11,339 nucleotides of DNA, taken from assembly GCA_023450835.1 (NCBI GenBank), contig JAEXGM010000256.1:1-11339 (forward strand), written 5' to 3'. The DNA is from Bacillota bacterium (GTDB lineage Bacteria; Bacillota; Clostridia; Lachnospirales; Lachnospiraceae). Below the pieces are notes generated by a model. The model made no database searches. It worked only from the letters and a program-made list of their open reading frames with translations, and was not told the origin of the DNA. Each line of letters starts with the position of its first letter. Within the stretch, counting starts at the first letter, position 1. Positions 1-7,072 of the stretch are shown here, piece by piece. The position numbers and the translations under genes are program-made.

Positions 1-53
1 TCTTTTTTATAACCCTTCTAACGTAAAGTTTTCTTATTCCTTAATAATTCTTA

Positions 54-82
54 ATTCCCGGAAATCCGGTTGTTATTCCCGG
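54..82. repeat. Direct repeat ATTCCCGG, candidate response-regulator site
   Basis: ATTCCCGG occurs at 54-61 and again at 75-82. The starts are 21 bp apart, about two helical turns, which is the spacing at which OmpR/PhoB-family dimers usually read direct repeats. A related ATTCC lies at 36-40. The first copy is upstream of the -35 box and the second falls in the spacer of the predicted promoter. Binding by the regulator encoded just downstream is inferred, not shown. Confidence 0.35.
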
Positions 83-97
83 TATAAATGTTATAAT
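70..97 (+). promoter_or_regulatory. Predicted sigma-A promoter of the seven-gene operon
   Basis: A -35-like TTGTTA at 70-75 and a perfect -10 TATAAT at 92-97 are separated by 16 bp. Transcription would start near 104 and leave a leader of about 40 nt before the TTG start at 144. No other equally good promoter was noticed before 8038, so this may drive the whole set. Confidence 0.6.
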
Positions 98-143
98 CAT
101 TCATATTTCAAAAAATATACAAAAACAAGGAGGTTGATGATTA

Positions 144-857
144 TTGAGTGCAGAACAGCAGATTTTAGTAGTAGATGATGATGCTGATATCAGAGAAGTT
201 CTTCGTATCCAGCTTGAGAACAAAGGATATCTGGTGTCGGAAGCTGTAAATGGAAAAGAAGCTGTAACGGCTGTCTCTCTGAGTCCTGATATTGACCTTA
301 TTATTTTAGATATAATGATGCCCGAGTTATCCGGTATTGATGCCTGCGAAGAGATACGTAAGATATCCTCCGCCCCCGTACTGTTCCTGACAGCCAAGTC
401 CAAAGAAAGTGACAAGGCCGCAGCTTATGAAAACGGCGGGGATGATTACCTGGTAAAACCATTTTCCCAGGCAGAGCTCCTTATGAAGGTCCAATCACTT
501 CTAAGAAGATATGTTGTTTATAAGGGAAAATCAGAAGCGGCTGCCAATAGTACAGAGATACAATTGCAGGATATATTAATTGATCCCATCAATCATTCGG
601 TTTATAGAGAGAATCAAAAGATTGACCTTACCGATACGGAATTTCAGGTCTTAATGTACCTCCAGAGAAATAAGGGAAAAGCCAAGGATGCCCAGTCCAT
701 CTATGAGGGAGTCTGGAACGAAGCTTTTCTTCCGGCTTCCACCAATACTATTATGGTGCATATATTGAACCTTCGTAAGAAATTAGAGCTGGACTTTAAC
801 AACCCGACGATTATACGCACGGTCTGGGGAAAGGGTTACCAAATCGATGAAGCATAA
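144..857 (+). CDS. OmpR/VanR-family response regulator
   Basis: DNA-binding response regulator of 237 residues, the usual size for the OmpR/PhoB class. The receiver domain (about 5-120) shows the acidic pair D11-D12, the phospho-acceptor D56 in LIILDIMMP, T83 in FLTAK and K105 in VKPF. The C-terminal winged helix (about 140-235) has the recognition helix near 201-214 and the closing VWGKGYQI hairpin. The start is TTG at 144: AAGGAGG at 127-133 lies 10 nt upstream, the frame has no ATG ahead of the receiver domain, and the ATG at 137 is in another frame and meets a stop after 13 codons. It overlaps the kinase gene by 11 nt, so the two are translated together. By position it should control the modification genes downstream and probably its own promoter. 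The family assignment is firm; the target is inferred. Confidence 0.95.
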   Translation: MSAEQQILVVDDDADIREVLRIQLENKGYLVSEAVNGKEAVTAVSLSPDIDLIILDIMMPELSGIDACEEIRKISSAPVLFLTAKSKESDKAAAYENGGDDYLVKPFSQAELLMKVQSLLRRYVVYKGKSEAAANSTEIQLQDILIDPINHSVYRENQKIDLTDTEFQVLMYLQRNKGKAKDAQSIYEGVWNEAFLPASTNTIMVHILNLRKKLELDFNNPTIIRTVWGKGYQIDEA

Positions 858-2205
858 ATCCATTTTTTCATTGAGGTATAAACAGATATTCATATTGATA
901 GCAGGTACCTTAGTAAGCCTCGGCATGTACTTTCTGGTACAGAGCTTTGGAAACCTCCTGGTCGATAAAAAGTATCTGAACGAAAATGCCGAAACAAAAC
1001 GCCTGACCCATTATCAGAACTCTCTTGAAAACTATATTACACGTAACCGCATCTCCATTAAAGATGTGGGTGCAATATCAAAATGGGTAAAAAAGCAGCA
1101 TTATGTCTATCTGGTTATTTATGACGGTAATGAAGTCATCTATGAATCCGGATATTGGGATGATAAATACTCTGCCTACGAGCTTGCCGAAACCACTGAC
1201 GGTGTTAATACCGCGACCGGTACCACTCCTTCCCTGGAACGAACGGTAAATAATATTGCCTTTAGCGACGGGACATACCTTGCGGCGATTATGGATGCCT
1301 CGGCACTGAAATGGATTAATATCGTGACCTTTGTTTCACTGGCAGTTTTTTTCTTCTTTTTGTTTTTGATATTAATACTTTATAATCACCGGTTAATTGC
1401 CCGGATTATGCAATTGTCAAAAGAGGTATCCCTCATAGAGAAAGGCGACCTGGAACAGCCCATATATCATAAAGGCAACGATGAGATTTCTCTCCTTGCC
1501 ATAAACGCCGACAATATGAGACATTCCATCATTGCAAGGCATAAAAGTGAGAAAGAAGCCTGGGAAGCTAATAGTGAGCTGATTACTTCCATGTCCCATG
1601 ATATCCGCACCCCCCTCACTTCTTTAATCGGATACCTGGAAATTTTAGCATCCGGCAACTACTCCTCCAATGAGCAGTTTAATAAATATATTAAAAGCTG
1701 CAAGACAAAATCCATTCAGTTAAAGGACCTTTCCGATAAGCTCTTTCAGTACTTCCTGGTATTTGGAAAGGAAAAGATATCTATGCAGATGGGTACCTTT
1801 GATGTGGGCATTTTGTTTCAGCAGCTAATCAGTGAGCATGTATTTGATTTAAGCAATTCCGGATTTCAGGTGAAGACAGAATTTCCGGAGGAGTCTTGCA
1901 CCATATTCACTGACATACAGTATTTAAAACGGTTGTTTGACAACCTGTTCTCCAACATCCGAAAATATGCAGCTCCTGACGGAGAAATTACTATTGTCAG
2001 TCAAATAGAAGGTACCACGCTAACAATCAGTATAACAAACACCATACGAGTTGACAGTGGTTTTTTAGAAAGCACCAACATCGGATTAAAGACCTGTAAG
2101 AAAATAGTAGAGCAGATGAATGGAGTTTTTTTAATAAATAAGACCCCCCTGGCATTTGAGGTCCGTCTTGTCTTTCCGGTTAAACGAATTAACAGGAAAA
2201 ATTGA
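847..2205 (+). CDS. Membrane sensor histidine kinase (VanS-like)
   Basis: Sensor kinase of 452 residues, partner of the regulator it overlaps. It has a first membrane helix at about 13-33, an extracytoplasmic sensor of about 120 residues (34-155), a second helix at about 157-179, a HAMP-like linker to about 235, and a HisKA domain with the phospho-accepting H251 in SMSHDIRTPLTSLIGYLEIL. The ATPase domain has the N-box around 362-375 (DNLFSN, N370). The G1 region is weak (ITNTIRV in place of a DxGxG motif) and G2 is reduced to NIGLKTCKKIVEQMNG. I recall such trimming from other clostridial VanS-like kinases, so activity is likely but not certain. The outer domain has no sensor family I recognise. 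Only 25 nt separate its stop from the adenylation gene, which suggests it senses a state of the envelope that the downstream genes change. Confidence 0.93.
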   Translation: MKHKSIFSLRYKQIFILIAGTLVSLGMYFLVQSFGNLLVDKKYLNENAETKRLTHYQNSLENYITRNRISIKDVGAISKWVKKQHYVYLVIYDGNEVIYESGYWDDKYSAYELAETTDGVNTATGTTPSLERTVNNIAFSDGTYLAAIMDASALKWINIVTFVSLAVFFFFLFLILILYNHRLIARIMQLSKEVSLIEKGDLEQPIYHKGNDEISLLAINADNMRHSIIARHKSEKEAWEANSELITSMSHDIRTPLTSLIGYLEILASGNYSSNEQFNKYIKSCKTKSIQLKDLSDKLFQYFLVFGKEKISMQMGTFDVGILFQQLISEHVFDLSNSGFQVKTEFPEESCTIFTDIQYLKRLFDNLFSNIRKYAAPDGEITIVSQIEGTTLTISITNTIRVDSGFLESTNIGLKTCKKIVEQMNGVFLINKTPLAFEVRLVFPVKRINRKN

Positions 2206-2230
2206 TATTTACTAAAGGAGTTAGGTTAGT

Positions 2231-3739
2231 ATGAGAAATATTTTGGAATATTTGGAGCATTCCGCCAAGGAATATCCTGAAAAAATAGTTGTAGAAGATA
2301 TGAACAGCCGATGTTCCTATAGAGAGTTATTAGAGAATGCCAAGCGCATCGGCACTTCTCTGACGAAAACAGGAACTTCGGGAAAGCCTGTCGCAGTCTT
2401 TATGGAAAAGAGTGTGGAAGCATTGACCGCCTTTATGGGAATTGTATATGCCGGCGGCTTTTATATTCTGATTAATCCTGAGCAGCCGCCCTTTCGTATT
2501 CAGCAGATATTACAGGTGTCCGGGGCAGAATGTATCATCACTCTTGACAACGCAGAAAAGTTTCTTCTTAAGACAGGATTTACCGGACAGCTCACCAGCT
2601 ATGATAAGCTGCTTAAAAATGACATTGATGAAGGCTGTTTGCAGCATATCAGAGATATGGTACAGGATATCGACCCTCTTTACTGCAACTTCACCTCCGG
2701 CTCCACCGGTGTTCCAAAAGGAGTTTTAGTAAGCCACCGCTCGGTAATTGATTTTATGGAGTACTTTCCCTCTCTCTTTTCTATCGGAAGCGAGGATATC
2801 ATCGGCAATCAGGCTCCCTTTGATTTCGATGTATCCGTAAAAGATATTTACTCCACTCTTAAAGTGGGAGCCACCATGGTCATTATACCGAAGAAGCTTT
2901 TCTCCATCCCTATGCAGCTCCTGGATTATCTCTGCGAGAGAAAGGTGACCACTCTTATCTGGGCGGTATCAGCTCTTTGTATGATAACACAGTTAAAAGG
3001 CCTTACTTATAAGGTCCCTGAAGCAGTAAATAAGATTCTCTTCAGCGGTGAAGCCATGCCTGTAAAGCATTTAAAAATCTGGCAGAAGTACCTGCCAAAG
3101 GCTTCCTATGTGAATCTCTACGGCCCAACGGAGATTACCTGTAATTGTACCTATTACCGTATTACCAGAGAATTCGAGCTGGATGAGAGCCTTCCCATCG
3201 GAAGAGCTTTCCCCAACGAAAAAGTCTTTCTGCTGGACGAAGAGGAGAAGGAAATTACCACCCCCGGAATAAGCGGTGAGCTCTGTGTATCCGGTACTGC
3301 TCTGGCTCTTGGCTATTATAACAATGCAGAACAGACGAGAAAGGCTTTTGTACAGAATCCTTTAAATACTCATTATTTAGAAACGATTTATCGGACCGGT
3401 GATCTTGCCTTCTACAATGAGGGCGGCGAGCTTATGTTTGCAGGGCGTAAAGATTTTCAGATAAAGCATATGGGACATCGGATTGAACTGGAAGAAATTG
3501 AATTAATTATAAACAGTTATCCGGATATCCAAAGAGCCTGCTGCGTCTTTGATACGGCAAAAAACCGGATTGCAGCATTTTACGTAGGAAGTATGGAAGG
3601 AAAAGAGATTCAACAGAAAATGCAGGAATCCTTGCCGGTCTACATGATACCGACGATATTTTACTCCTTGCCTGAACTTCCCATTACCGCTAACGGTAAA
3701 ATAGACCGAAAGAAACTCTTGTGTGAAAATTTTAAATAA
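2231..3739 (+). CDS. DltA-like stand-alone amino-acid adenylation enzyme
   Basis: Stand-alone adenylation domain of 502 residues, about the length of DltA (about 500). It would use ATP to activate an amino-acid carboxylate and load it on the carrier at 5212. Core motifs in order: A3 FTSGSTGVPKGV (154-165), A4 FDFDVSV (197-203; D200 should hold the substrate amine), A5 NLYGPTEITCN (295-305), A6 GELCVSGTALALGYYN (349-364), A7 YRTGDL (387-392), A8 GRKDFQIKHMGHRIELEEIE (405-424) and A10 NGKIDRKKL with K490. There is no fused condensation or carrier domain. Read against the GrsA positions by eye, the pocket is roughly D200, V201, K204, W244, L270, S272, L297, C304, N305. In an ungapped comparison with remembered DltA sequence, the Cys linked to D-Ala selectivity (C269 in B. 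cereus DltA) falls at Q254. The substrate may therefore not be D-Ala. AAAGGAG at 2214-2220 supports the start. Family firm, substrate unknown. Confidence 0.9.
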   Translation: MRNILEYLEHSAKEYPEKIVVEDMNSRCSYRELLENAKRIGTSLTKTGTSGKPVAVFMEKSVEALTAFMGIVYAGGFYILINPEQPPFRIQQILQVSGAECIITLDNAEKFLLKTGFTGQLTSYDKLLKNDIDEGCLQHIRDMVQDIDPLYCNFTSGSTGVPKGVLVSHRSVIDFMEYFPSLFSIGSEDIIGNQAPFDFDVSVKDIYSTLKVGATMVIIPKKLFSIPMQLLDYLCERKVTTLIWAVSALCMITQLKGLTYKVPEAVNKILFSGEAMPVKHLKIWQKYLPKASYVNLYGPTEITCNCTYYRITREFELDESLPIGRAFPNEKVFLLDEEEKEITTPGISGELCVSGTALALGYYNNAEQTRKAFVQNPLNTHYLETIYRTGDLAFYNEGGELMFAGRKDFQIKHMGHRIELEEIELIINSYPDIQRACCVFDTAKNRIAAFYVGSMEGKEIQQKMQESLPVYMIPTIFYSLPELPITANGKIDRKKLLCENFK

Positions 3740-3797
3740 TTTCATATACGATTACACCTGGAAAATCCTTGGTCCAATCTTACGATGTGCTAAGCAG

Positions 3798-3871
3798 GCA
3801 TGTTGTTAATTCGGATTATTGAAAAGTGTAAAGAGCAAGACCGAATTACTCATAAAGCGCAGAACATGCGC
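3798..3871 (+). promoter_or_regulatory. Structured leader with two competing stems before the decarboxylase
   Basis: In the 149-nt gap after the adenylation gene, GCATGTT (3798-3804) pairs with AACATGC (3863-3869), and inside it TAATTCGG (3807-3814) pairs perfectly with CCGAATTA (3841-3848). A second, local hairpin, GCGCA (3857-3861) with TGCGC (3867-3871) around a 5-nt loop, uses the same bases as the outer right arm. The two folds cannot coexist. They end 6 nt before the GAGGTG ribosome site at 3878-3883. No T-box motif or other riboswitch class I know was found. The pairings are seen in the sequence; a regulatory role is inferred. Confidence 0.4.
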
Positions 3872-3889
3872 AAAGAAGAGGTGAAATAA
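3800..3889 (+). other. Possible 29-codon leader ORF overlapping the decarboxylase start
   Basis: An ATG at 3800 opens a 29-codon frame rich in Lys, Arg and Glu (begins MLLIRIIEKCKEQDR). Its TAA at 3887-3889 overlaps the decarboxylase ATG as TAATG, the geometry of translational coupling. Its own ribosome site is poor: GCAGG at 3794-3798 is only 1 nt from the ATG. The start codon sits in the left arm of the leader stem. A frame this short can arise by chance, and there is no run of one amino acid as in classical attenuators. Confidence 0.2.
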
Positions 3890-5079
3890 TGAGAGATAAA
3901 AAATTCGAAAATGCTATCAGCCAATATAAGACGCCTTTTTATCTTTTTGATACGGACATACTGGCGGAGCAAATAAAAAAGATAAGAACAGCAATAGGAA
4001 CAGATATAGAACTATGTTACGCCATGAAGGCGAATCCCTTTCTCATAAAGGAACTGGAAGGAATCGTTGACAGCTTTGAAGTCTGCTCTCCCGGCGAATT
4101 TCGTATCTGTGAGCGGGCGGCAATCCCAATGGACAAAATCGTGATGTCCGGTGTGTATAAGAATGCAGAAGACATCCATTATGCGCTGAAAGAGCATGGA
4201 AATCAGATTCTTTATACAGTTGAATCCTTATCCCACTGGCGTATCTTAGAAGATTATGCGAACAGCCATCAACTTACCATAAAGGTACTGTTACGCTTAA
4301 CCTCCGGGAATCAGTTCGGTATGGATGAAACCCTCCTTCGCCAGATAATAAAAGAGACTACGGATAAGTCCGCAGACCATCCCTATGTTGACATCGAAGG
4401 AATTCAGTTTTTCTCCGGTACTCAAAAGAAGGTCCCGGAGAAACTAAAAAAAGAACTGGCTATGCTTGACAAGCTCTGTCTTGCTATGAAAGAGGAATAT
4501 GGTTTTACCGTTAACAAGCTGGAGTACGGGCCCGGCCTTCCCATCGGCTATTTTGAAGAAGAAAAGGATGAAGGGGAGGCTATGCTCTCCGCCCTGGCTG
4601 ATGCTTTAAGGGAACTGGCCTTTAACGGTAAGATTTCTCTGGAAATGGGCCGATTTATCGCCGCTCCCTGTGGTTTCTTTGTAACCGGTGTTGTGGATAC
4701 CAAGAATAATAAGGGGCAGAATTACTGCATTGTAGACGGCGGCATGCACCATGTAAATTATTACGGTCAGATGCTGGCAATGAAGAAACCTCCCATCCTT
4801 CACTGGAATCAGAGAGAAGGCATTCAGGAAGAATGGACTGTCTGCGGTTCCCTTTGCACGGTAAATGACGTGCTGGTAAAGCAATACCCCTTTCACGGGC
4901 TTGCAACCGGCGATAAGCTGATTTTTGAAAAGGTCGGAGCTTATTCGGTGACAGAGGGCATATCCCTCTTCTTAAGCCGGGAACTGCCGCAGGTACTCTT
5001 GTATTCCAAAAAAGACAACCTAAGGCAGGCAAGAGGAAATTATCCTACTGACCTTTTAAATTATTTTCTTCAGTCCTAA
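3889..5079 (+). CDS. Fold-type III PLP-dependent amino-acid decarboxylase-like enzyme
   Basis: Cytosolic enzyme of 396 residues in the ornithine/diaminopimelate decarboxylase superfamily (alanine-racemase-type barrel plus beta domain). The PLP lysine is K47 in CYAMKANP. Also visible are SGNQFGMD (139-146), the phosphate-loop-like YGPGLPIGYF (213-222), EMGR (252-255, usually EPGR), VDGGM (282-286), the catalytic-type C323 in GSLCTVND (320-327), which points to decarboxylation, and GAYS (350-353). Two features are unusual. The stretch GIQFFSGTQ (171-179) replaces both His of the DAP-decarboxylase GLHxHxGSQ motif, including the one that stacks on PLP, by Q173 and F175. The Glu of the CES motif is T324. 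It is thus unlikely to be ordinary lysine-pathway LysA and is closer in idea to carrier-dependent BtrK. Racemase activity is a weaker alternative. The gene lies between ligase and carrier, so it probably makes or edits the transferred group. GAGGTG at 3878-3883 supports the start. Confidence 0.85.
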   Translation: MRDKKFENAISQYKTPFYLFDTDILAEQIKKIRTAIGTDIELCYAMKANPFLIKELEGIVDSFEVCSPGEFRICERAAIPMDKIVMSGVYKNAEDIHYALKEHGNQILYTVESLSHWRILEDYANSHQLTIKVLLRLTSGNQFGMDETLLRQIIKETTDKSADHPYVDIEGIQFFSGTQKKVPEKLKKELAMLDKLCLAMKEEYGFTVNKLEYGPGLPIGYFEEEKDEGEAMLSALADALRELAFNGKISLEMGRFIAAPCGFFVTGVVDTKNNKGQNYCIVDGGMHHVNYYGQMLAMKKPPILHWNQREGIQEEWTVCGSLCTVNDVLVKQYPFHGLATGDKLIFEKVGAYSVTEGISLFLSRELPQVLLYSKKDNLRQARGNYPTDLLNYFLQS

Positions 5080-5084
5080 AAAAT

Positions 5085-5128
5085 ACACTTCGTTCCTTTT
5101 ATTCAAAGGCCCGGAACAAGCACAGTGT
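5085..5128 (+). promoter_or_regulatory. Foldable element after the decarboxylase gene
   Basis: The 132-nt gap before the carrier gene begins with nested complementary arms: ACACT (5085-5089) with AGTGT (5124-5128), or CTT-c-GTTCC (5088-5096) with GGAACAAG (5113-5120). Inside, CCTTT (5095-5099) can pair instead with AAAGG (5105-5109). No U-tract follows, so this is not a normal intrinsic terminator. It could stabilise or process the mRNA and set a different level for the carrier and membrane genes. The rest of the gap is AT-rich and leads to AAAGGAG at 5196-5202. Confidence 0.3.
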
Positions 5129-5211
5129 TTACGCAGATAAACAACACATTTTTAAATTAGCAGACCAATAAAAATTCAAAATAAATCTAATAATCAAAGG
5201 AGATTAAACAC

Positions 5212-5439
5212 ATGGAAAAATTAATGGCTATTTTAAAGGATATCAACCCGAATCTTAACTATGAAACAGAGACCAGACTTATTGACGGAGGCCTTTTGGA
5301 TTCCTTCTCTATCCTGTCCCTTATACCGGAATTAGAAGATGCCTTTGGTATTGAAATTACACCTGTTGATTTGGTGCCGGTTAATTTTAATTCCGCACAA
5401 GCTTTATGGAGCATGATAACCAGATTACAAGAGGAATAA
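5212..5439 (+). CDS. DltC-like aminoacyl carrier protein
   Basis: Acidic 75-residue carrier protein, close in length to DltC (about 78). The phosphopantetheine site is S31 in GGLLDSFSIL; the LxDxGxLDS form followed by a PELEDAFGIEI helix is that of DltC-type carriers rather than of fatty-acid ACP. It should be primed by a phosphopantetheinyl transferase encoded elsewhere, receive the aminoacyl group from the adenylation enzyme, and deliver it to the MBOAT protein at the inner face of the membrane. If the decarboxylase works on bound substrate, this is the platform. AAAGGAG at 5196-5202 lies 9 nt before the ATG. The stop is 4 nt before the MBOAT start, so carrier and acyltransferase are tightly coupled. 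Confidence 0.92.
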   Translation: MEKLMAILKDINPNLNYETETRLIDGGLLDSFSILSLIPELEDAFGIEITPVDLVPVNFNSAQALWSMITRLQEE

Positions 5440-5443
5440 TCCT

Positions 5444-7033
5444 ATGACTTATACTTCCATTCTTTATTTGATACTGTTTTTACCGGCAGTTTTATTGTTT
5501 TATCACCTTTTCCCGGATAAACACCGTCCAAAGGTGCTCTTGCTCGCCAGCTATATTTTCTTCTGTTCCATCAGCGGAAAACTCCTAATGTATTTGCTCC
5601 TCTCTACCCTGTCGATGCATTACATAGGATTATGGCTTTCTTCTGCAAGGAAAAATTTCTCGCTAAAAGAACAGACTGCCGAAGACCGAAAAGCACTGAA
5701 GGCTGTCTACGCGAAGAAAAGCCGCGGCATTCTGTTCTTTGGCATAGCAATGCAGCTTGGCATGCTGCTGGTATTAAAATATTCCGGATTTTTTGCAGGC
5801 AATCTTAACGGTCTGTTAAAACTGGTATCCGCACCGGTCCTTCTGCCTGCCTTCCGGTTCGCTCTGCCCATCGGTATCTCCTTTTATACCCTGCAGGCAA
5901 TCTCTTATCTGGTGGATATTTACTATCACAAGATTGAAGCAGACGATAATTTAGGAAGACTGGCACTGTACATGGCCTTTTTCCCGGGATTGATGGAAGG
6001 CCCCATCTGCCGTTATTCCCAAACAGCAGAAGCCCTCTATGCAGGAAAGCCTCTGGAGTACAGGAATATTACCTTTGGTATGCAGCGAATCCTTTGGGGC
6101 CTCTTTAAGAAACTGATTATTGCGGACCGGTTAAATATGCTCGTAGTAACAGTGTTTGACAAGCCAGGTCCTGACCACTACAGCGGAATTACGGTAATAG
6201 CGGCGGCTATCCTTTACACTTTCCAGCTATATGCTGATTTCTCCGGCTGTATCGATATTACGATTGGTACCGGCGAAATGTTTGGCATCACCATTCCGGA
6301 GAACTTCAGACAGCCCTTCTTTTCCAAAACCGCTTCTGAATTCTGGAGGCGCTGGCATATTACTCTCGGTGCCTGGTTAAAGGATTATATCTTTTATCCT
6401 ATTTCCTTAACCAAATTCGTTAAGAACCTCGGCAAAAGCTCAAAGGCAAAATTCGGCAGACATTTAGGGCAAATTATCCCCTCCTCCATTGCATTGCTTG
6501 GAGTATGGGTCTGCAACGGTCTATGGCATGGCACCGGCTGGAATTACCTTTTCTTTGGTATGTATTATTTTACACTGATTTTATTGGGTAATCTATGTGA
6601 GCCGATGATACAAAAGATTACAGACACCCTGAAAATCAACCGTAACTCATGGTACTACCGGACACTGCAGACCATAAAGATATTGCCTATTATTTTTACA
6701 GGAGAATTGTTCTTTCGAGCCAACGGGTTAGGCGTCGGATTTAAAATGTTTGGGTCTATTTTCACCGGATTTCAGTGGTCCACGCTTACAGACGGTTCTT
6801 TGTTAAAACTGGGCCTGTCCCTTAAAGATTTCGCCGTAGTATTATTCGGCCTTATCGCCGTACTAATCGTTGGCATATTACATGAAAAGGGAATTGCTAT
6901 CCGGGAAAGGATTGCCGGCTGGAATATCGCTGTCCGCTGGGGGTTCCTTTATGCAGCCATTGTCATCGTAATTATCTTTGGTGCTTACGGTGCCGGATAT
7001 ATACCTGCTAAATTAATTTATGCCGGCTTTTAA
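5444..7033 (+). CDS. MBOAT-family membrane acyltransferase (AlgI/DltB-like)
   Basis: Multi-pass membrane-bound O-acyltransferase of 529 residues. Hallmarks are LPIGISFYTLQAISYLVDIY (141-160), FFPGLMEGPICRYSQ (179-193), FWRRWHITLGAWLKDYIFYP (300-319) with H305, and the catalytic-type H362 in GLWHG (359-363). The length, the WRRWH block and the C-terminal FGAYGAGYIP stretch resemble AlgI-type O-acyltransferases; DltB is usually near 400 residues. The likely job is to take an acyl or aminoacyl group from the carrier thioester through the membrane to a hydroxyl, directly or with the SGNH protein encoded next. Its ribosome site (GAGGA, 5431-5435) lies inside the end of the carrier gene. MBOAT membership is firm; the donor group and acceptor polymer are inferred from the operon. 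Confidence 0.92.
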   Translation: MTYTSILYLILFLPAVLLFYHLFPDKHRPKVLLLASYIFFCSISGKLLMYLLLSTLSMHYIGLWLSSARKNFSLKEQTAEDRKALKAVYAKKSRGILFFGIAMQLGMLLVLKYSGFFAGNLNGLLKLVSAPVLLPAFRFALPIGISFYTLQAISYLVDIYYHKIEADDNLGRLALYMAFFPGLMEGPICRYSQTAEALYAGKPLEYRNITFGMQRILWGLFKKLIIADRLNMLVVTVFDKPGPDHYSGITVIAAAILYTFQLYADFSGCIDITIGTGEMFGITIPENFRQPFFSKTASEFWRRWHITLGAWLKDYIFYPISLTKFVKNLGKSSKAKFGRHLGQIIPSSIALLGVWVCNGLWHGTGWNYLFFGMYYFTLILLGNLCEPMIQKITDTLKINRNSWYYRTLQTIKILPIIFTGELFFRANGLGVGFKMFGSIFTGFQWSTLTDGSLLKLGLSLKDFAVVLFGLIAVLIVGILHEKGIAIRERIAGWNIAVRWGFLYAAIVIVIIFGAYGAGYIPAKLIYAGF

Positions 7034-7072
7034 AAACATCTTTTCTACACTATCGGAAGTATGGAGGTTCTG

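Noticed and set aside
137..178. ATG at 137 as start of the response regulator
   Set aside because: It is in a different frame and meets a stop after 13 codons; only the TTG at 144 leads into the receiver domain.
3740..3888. T-box or known riboswitch in the leader of the decarboxylase
   Set aside because: No T-box antiterminator sequence or other recognised riboswitch core is present, and no terminator stem with a U-tract.
4606..5032. Antisense frames of 96 and 125 codons inside the decarboxylase gene
   Set aside because: They are shadows of the coding frame without ribosome sites or recognisable domains.
3889..5079. Housekeeping diaminopimelate decarboxylase (lysA)
   Set aside because: Both His of the GLHxHxGSQ motif and the Glu of CES are replaced, and the gene sits between a ligase and its carrier rather than with lysine genes.
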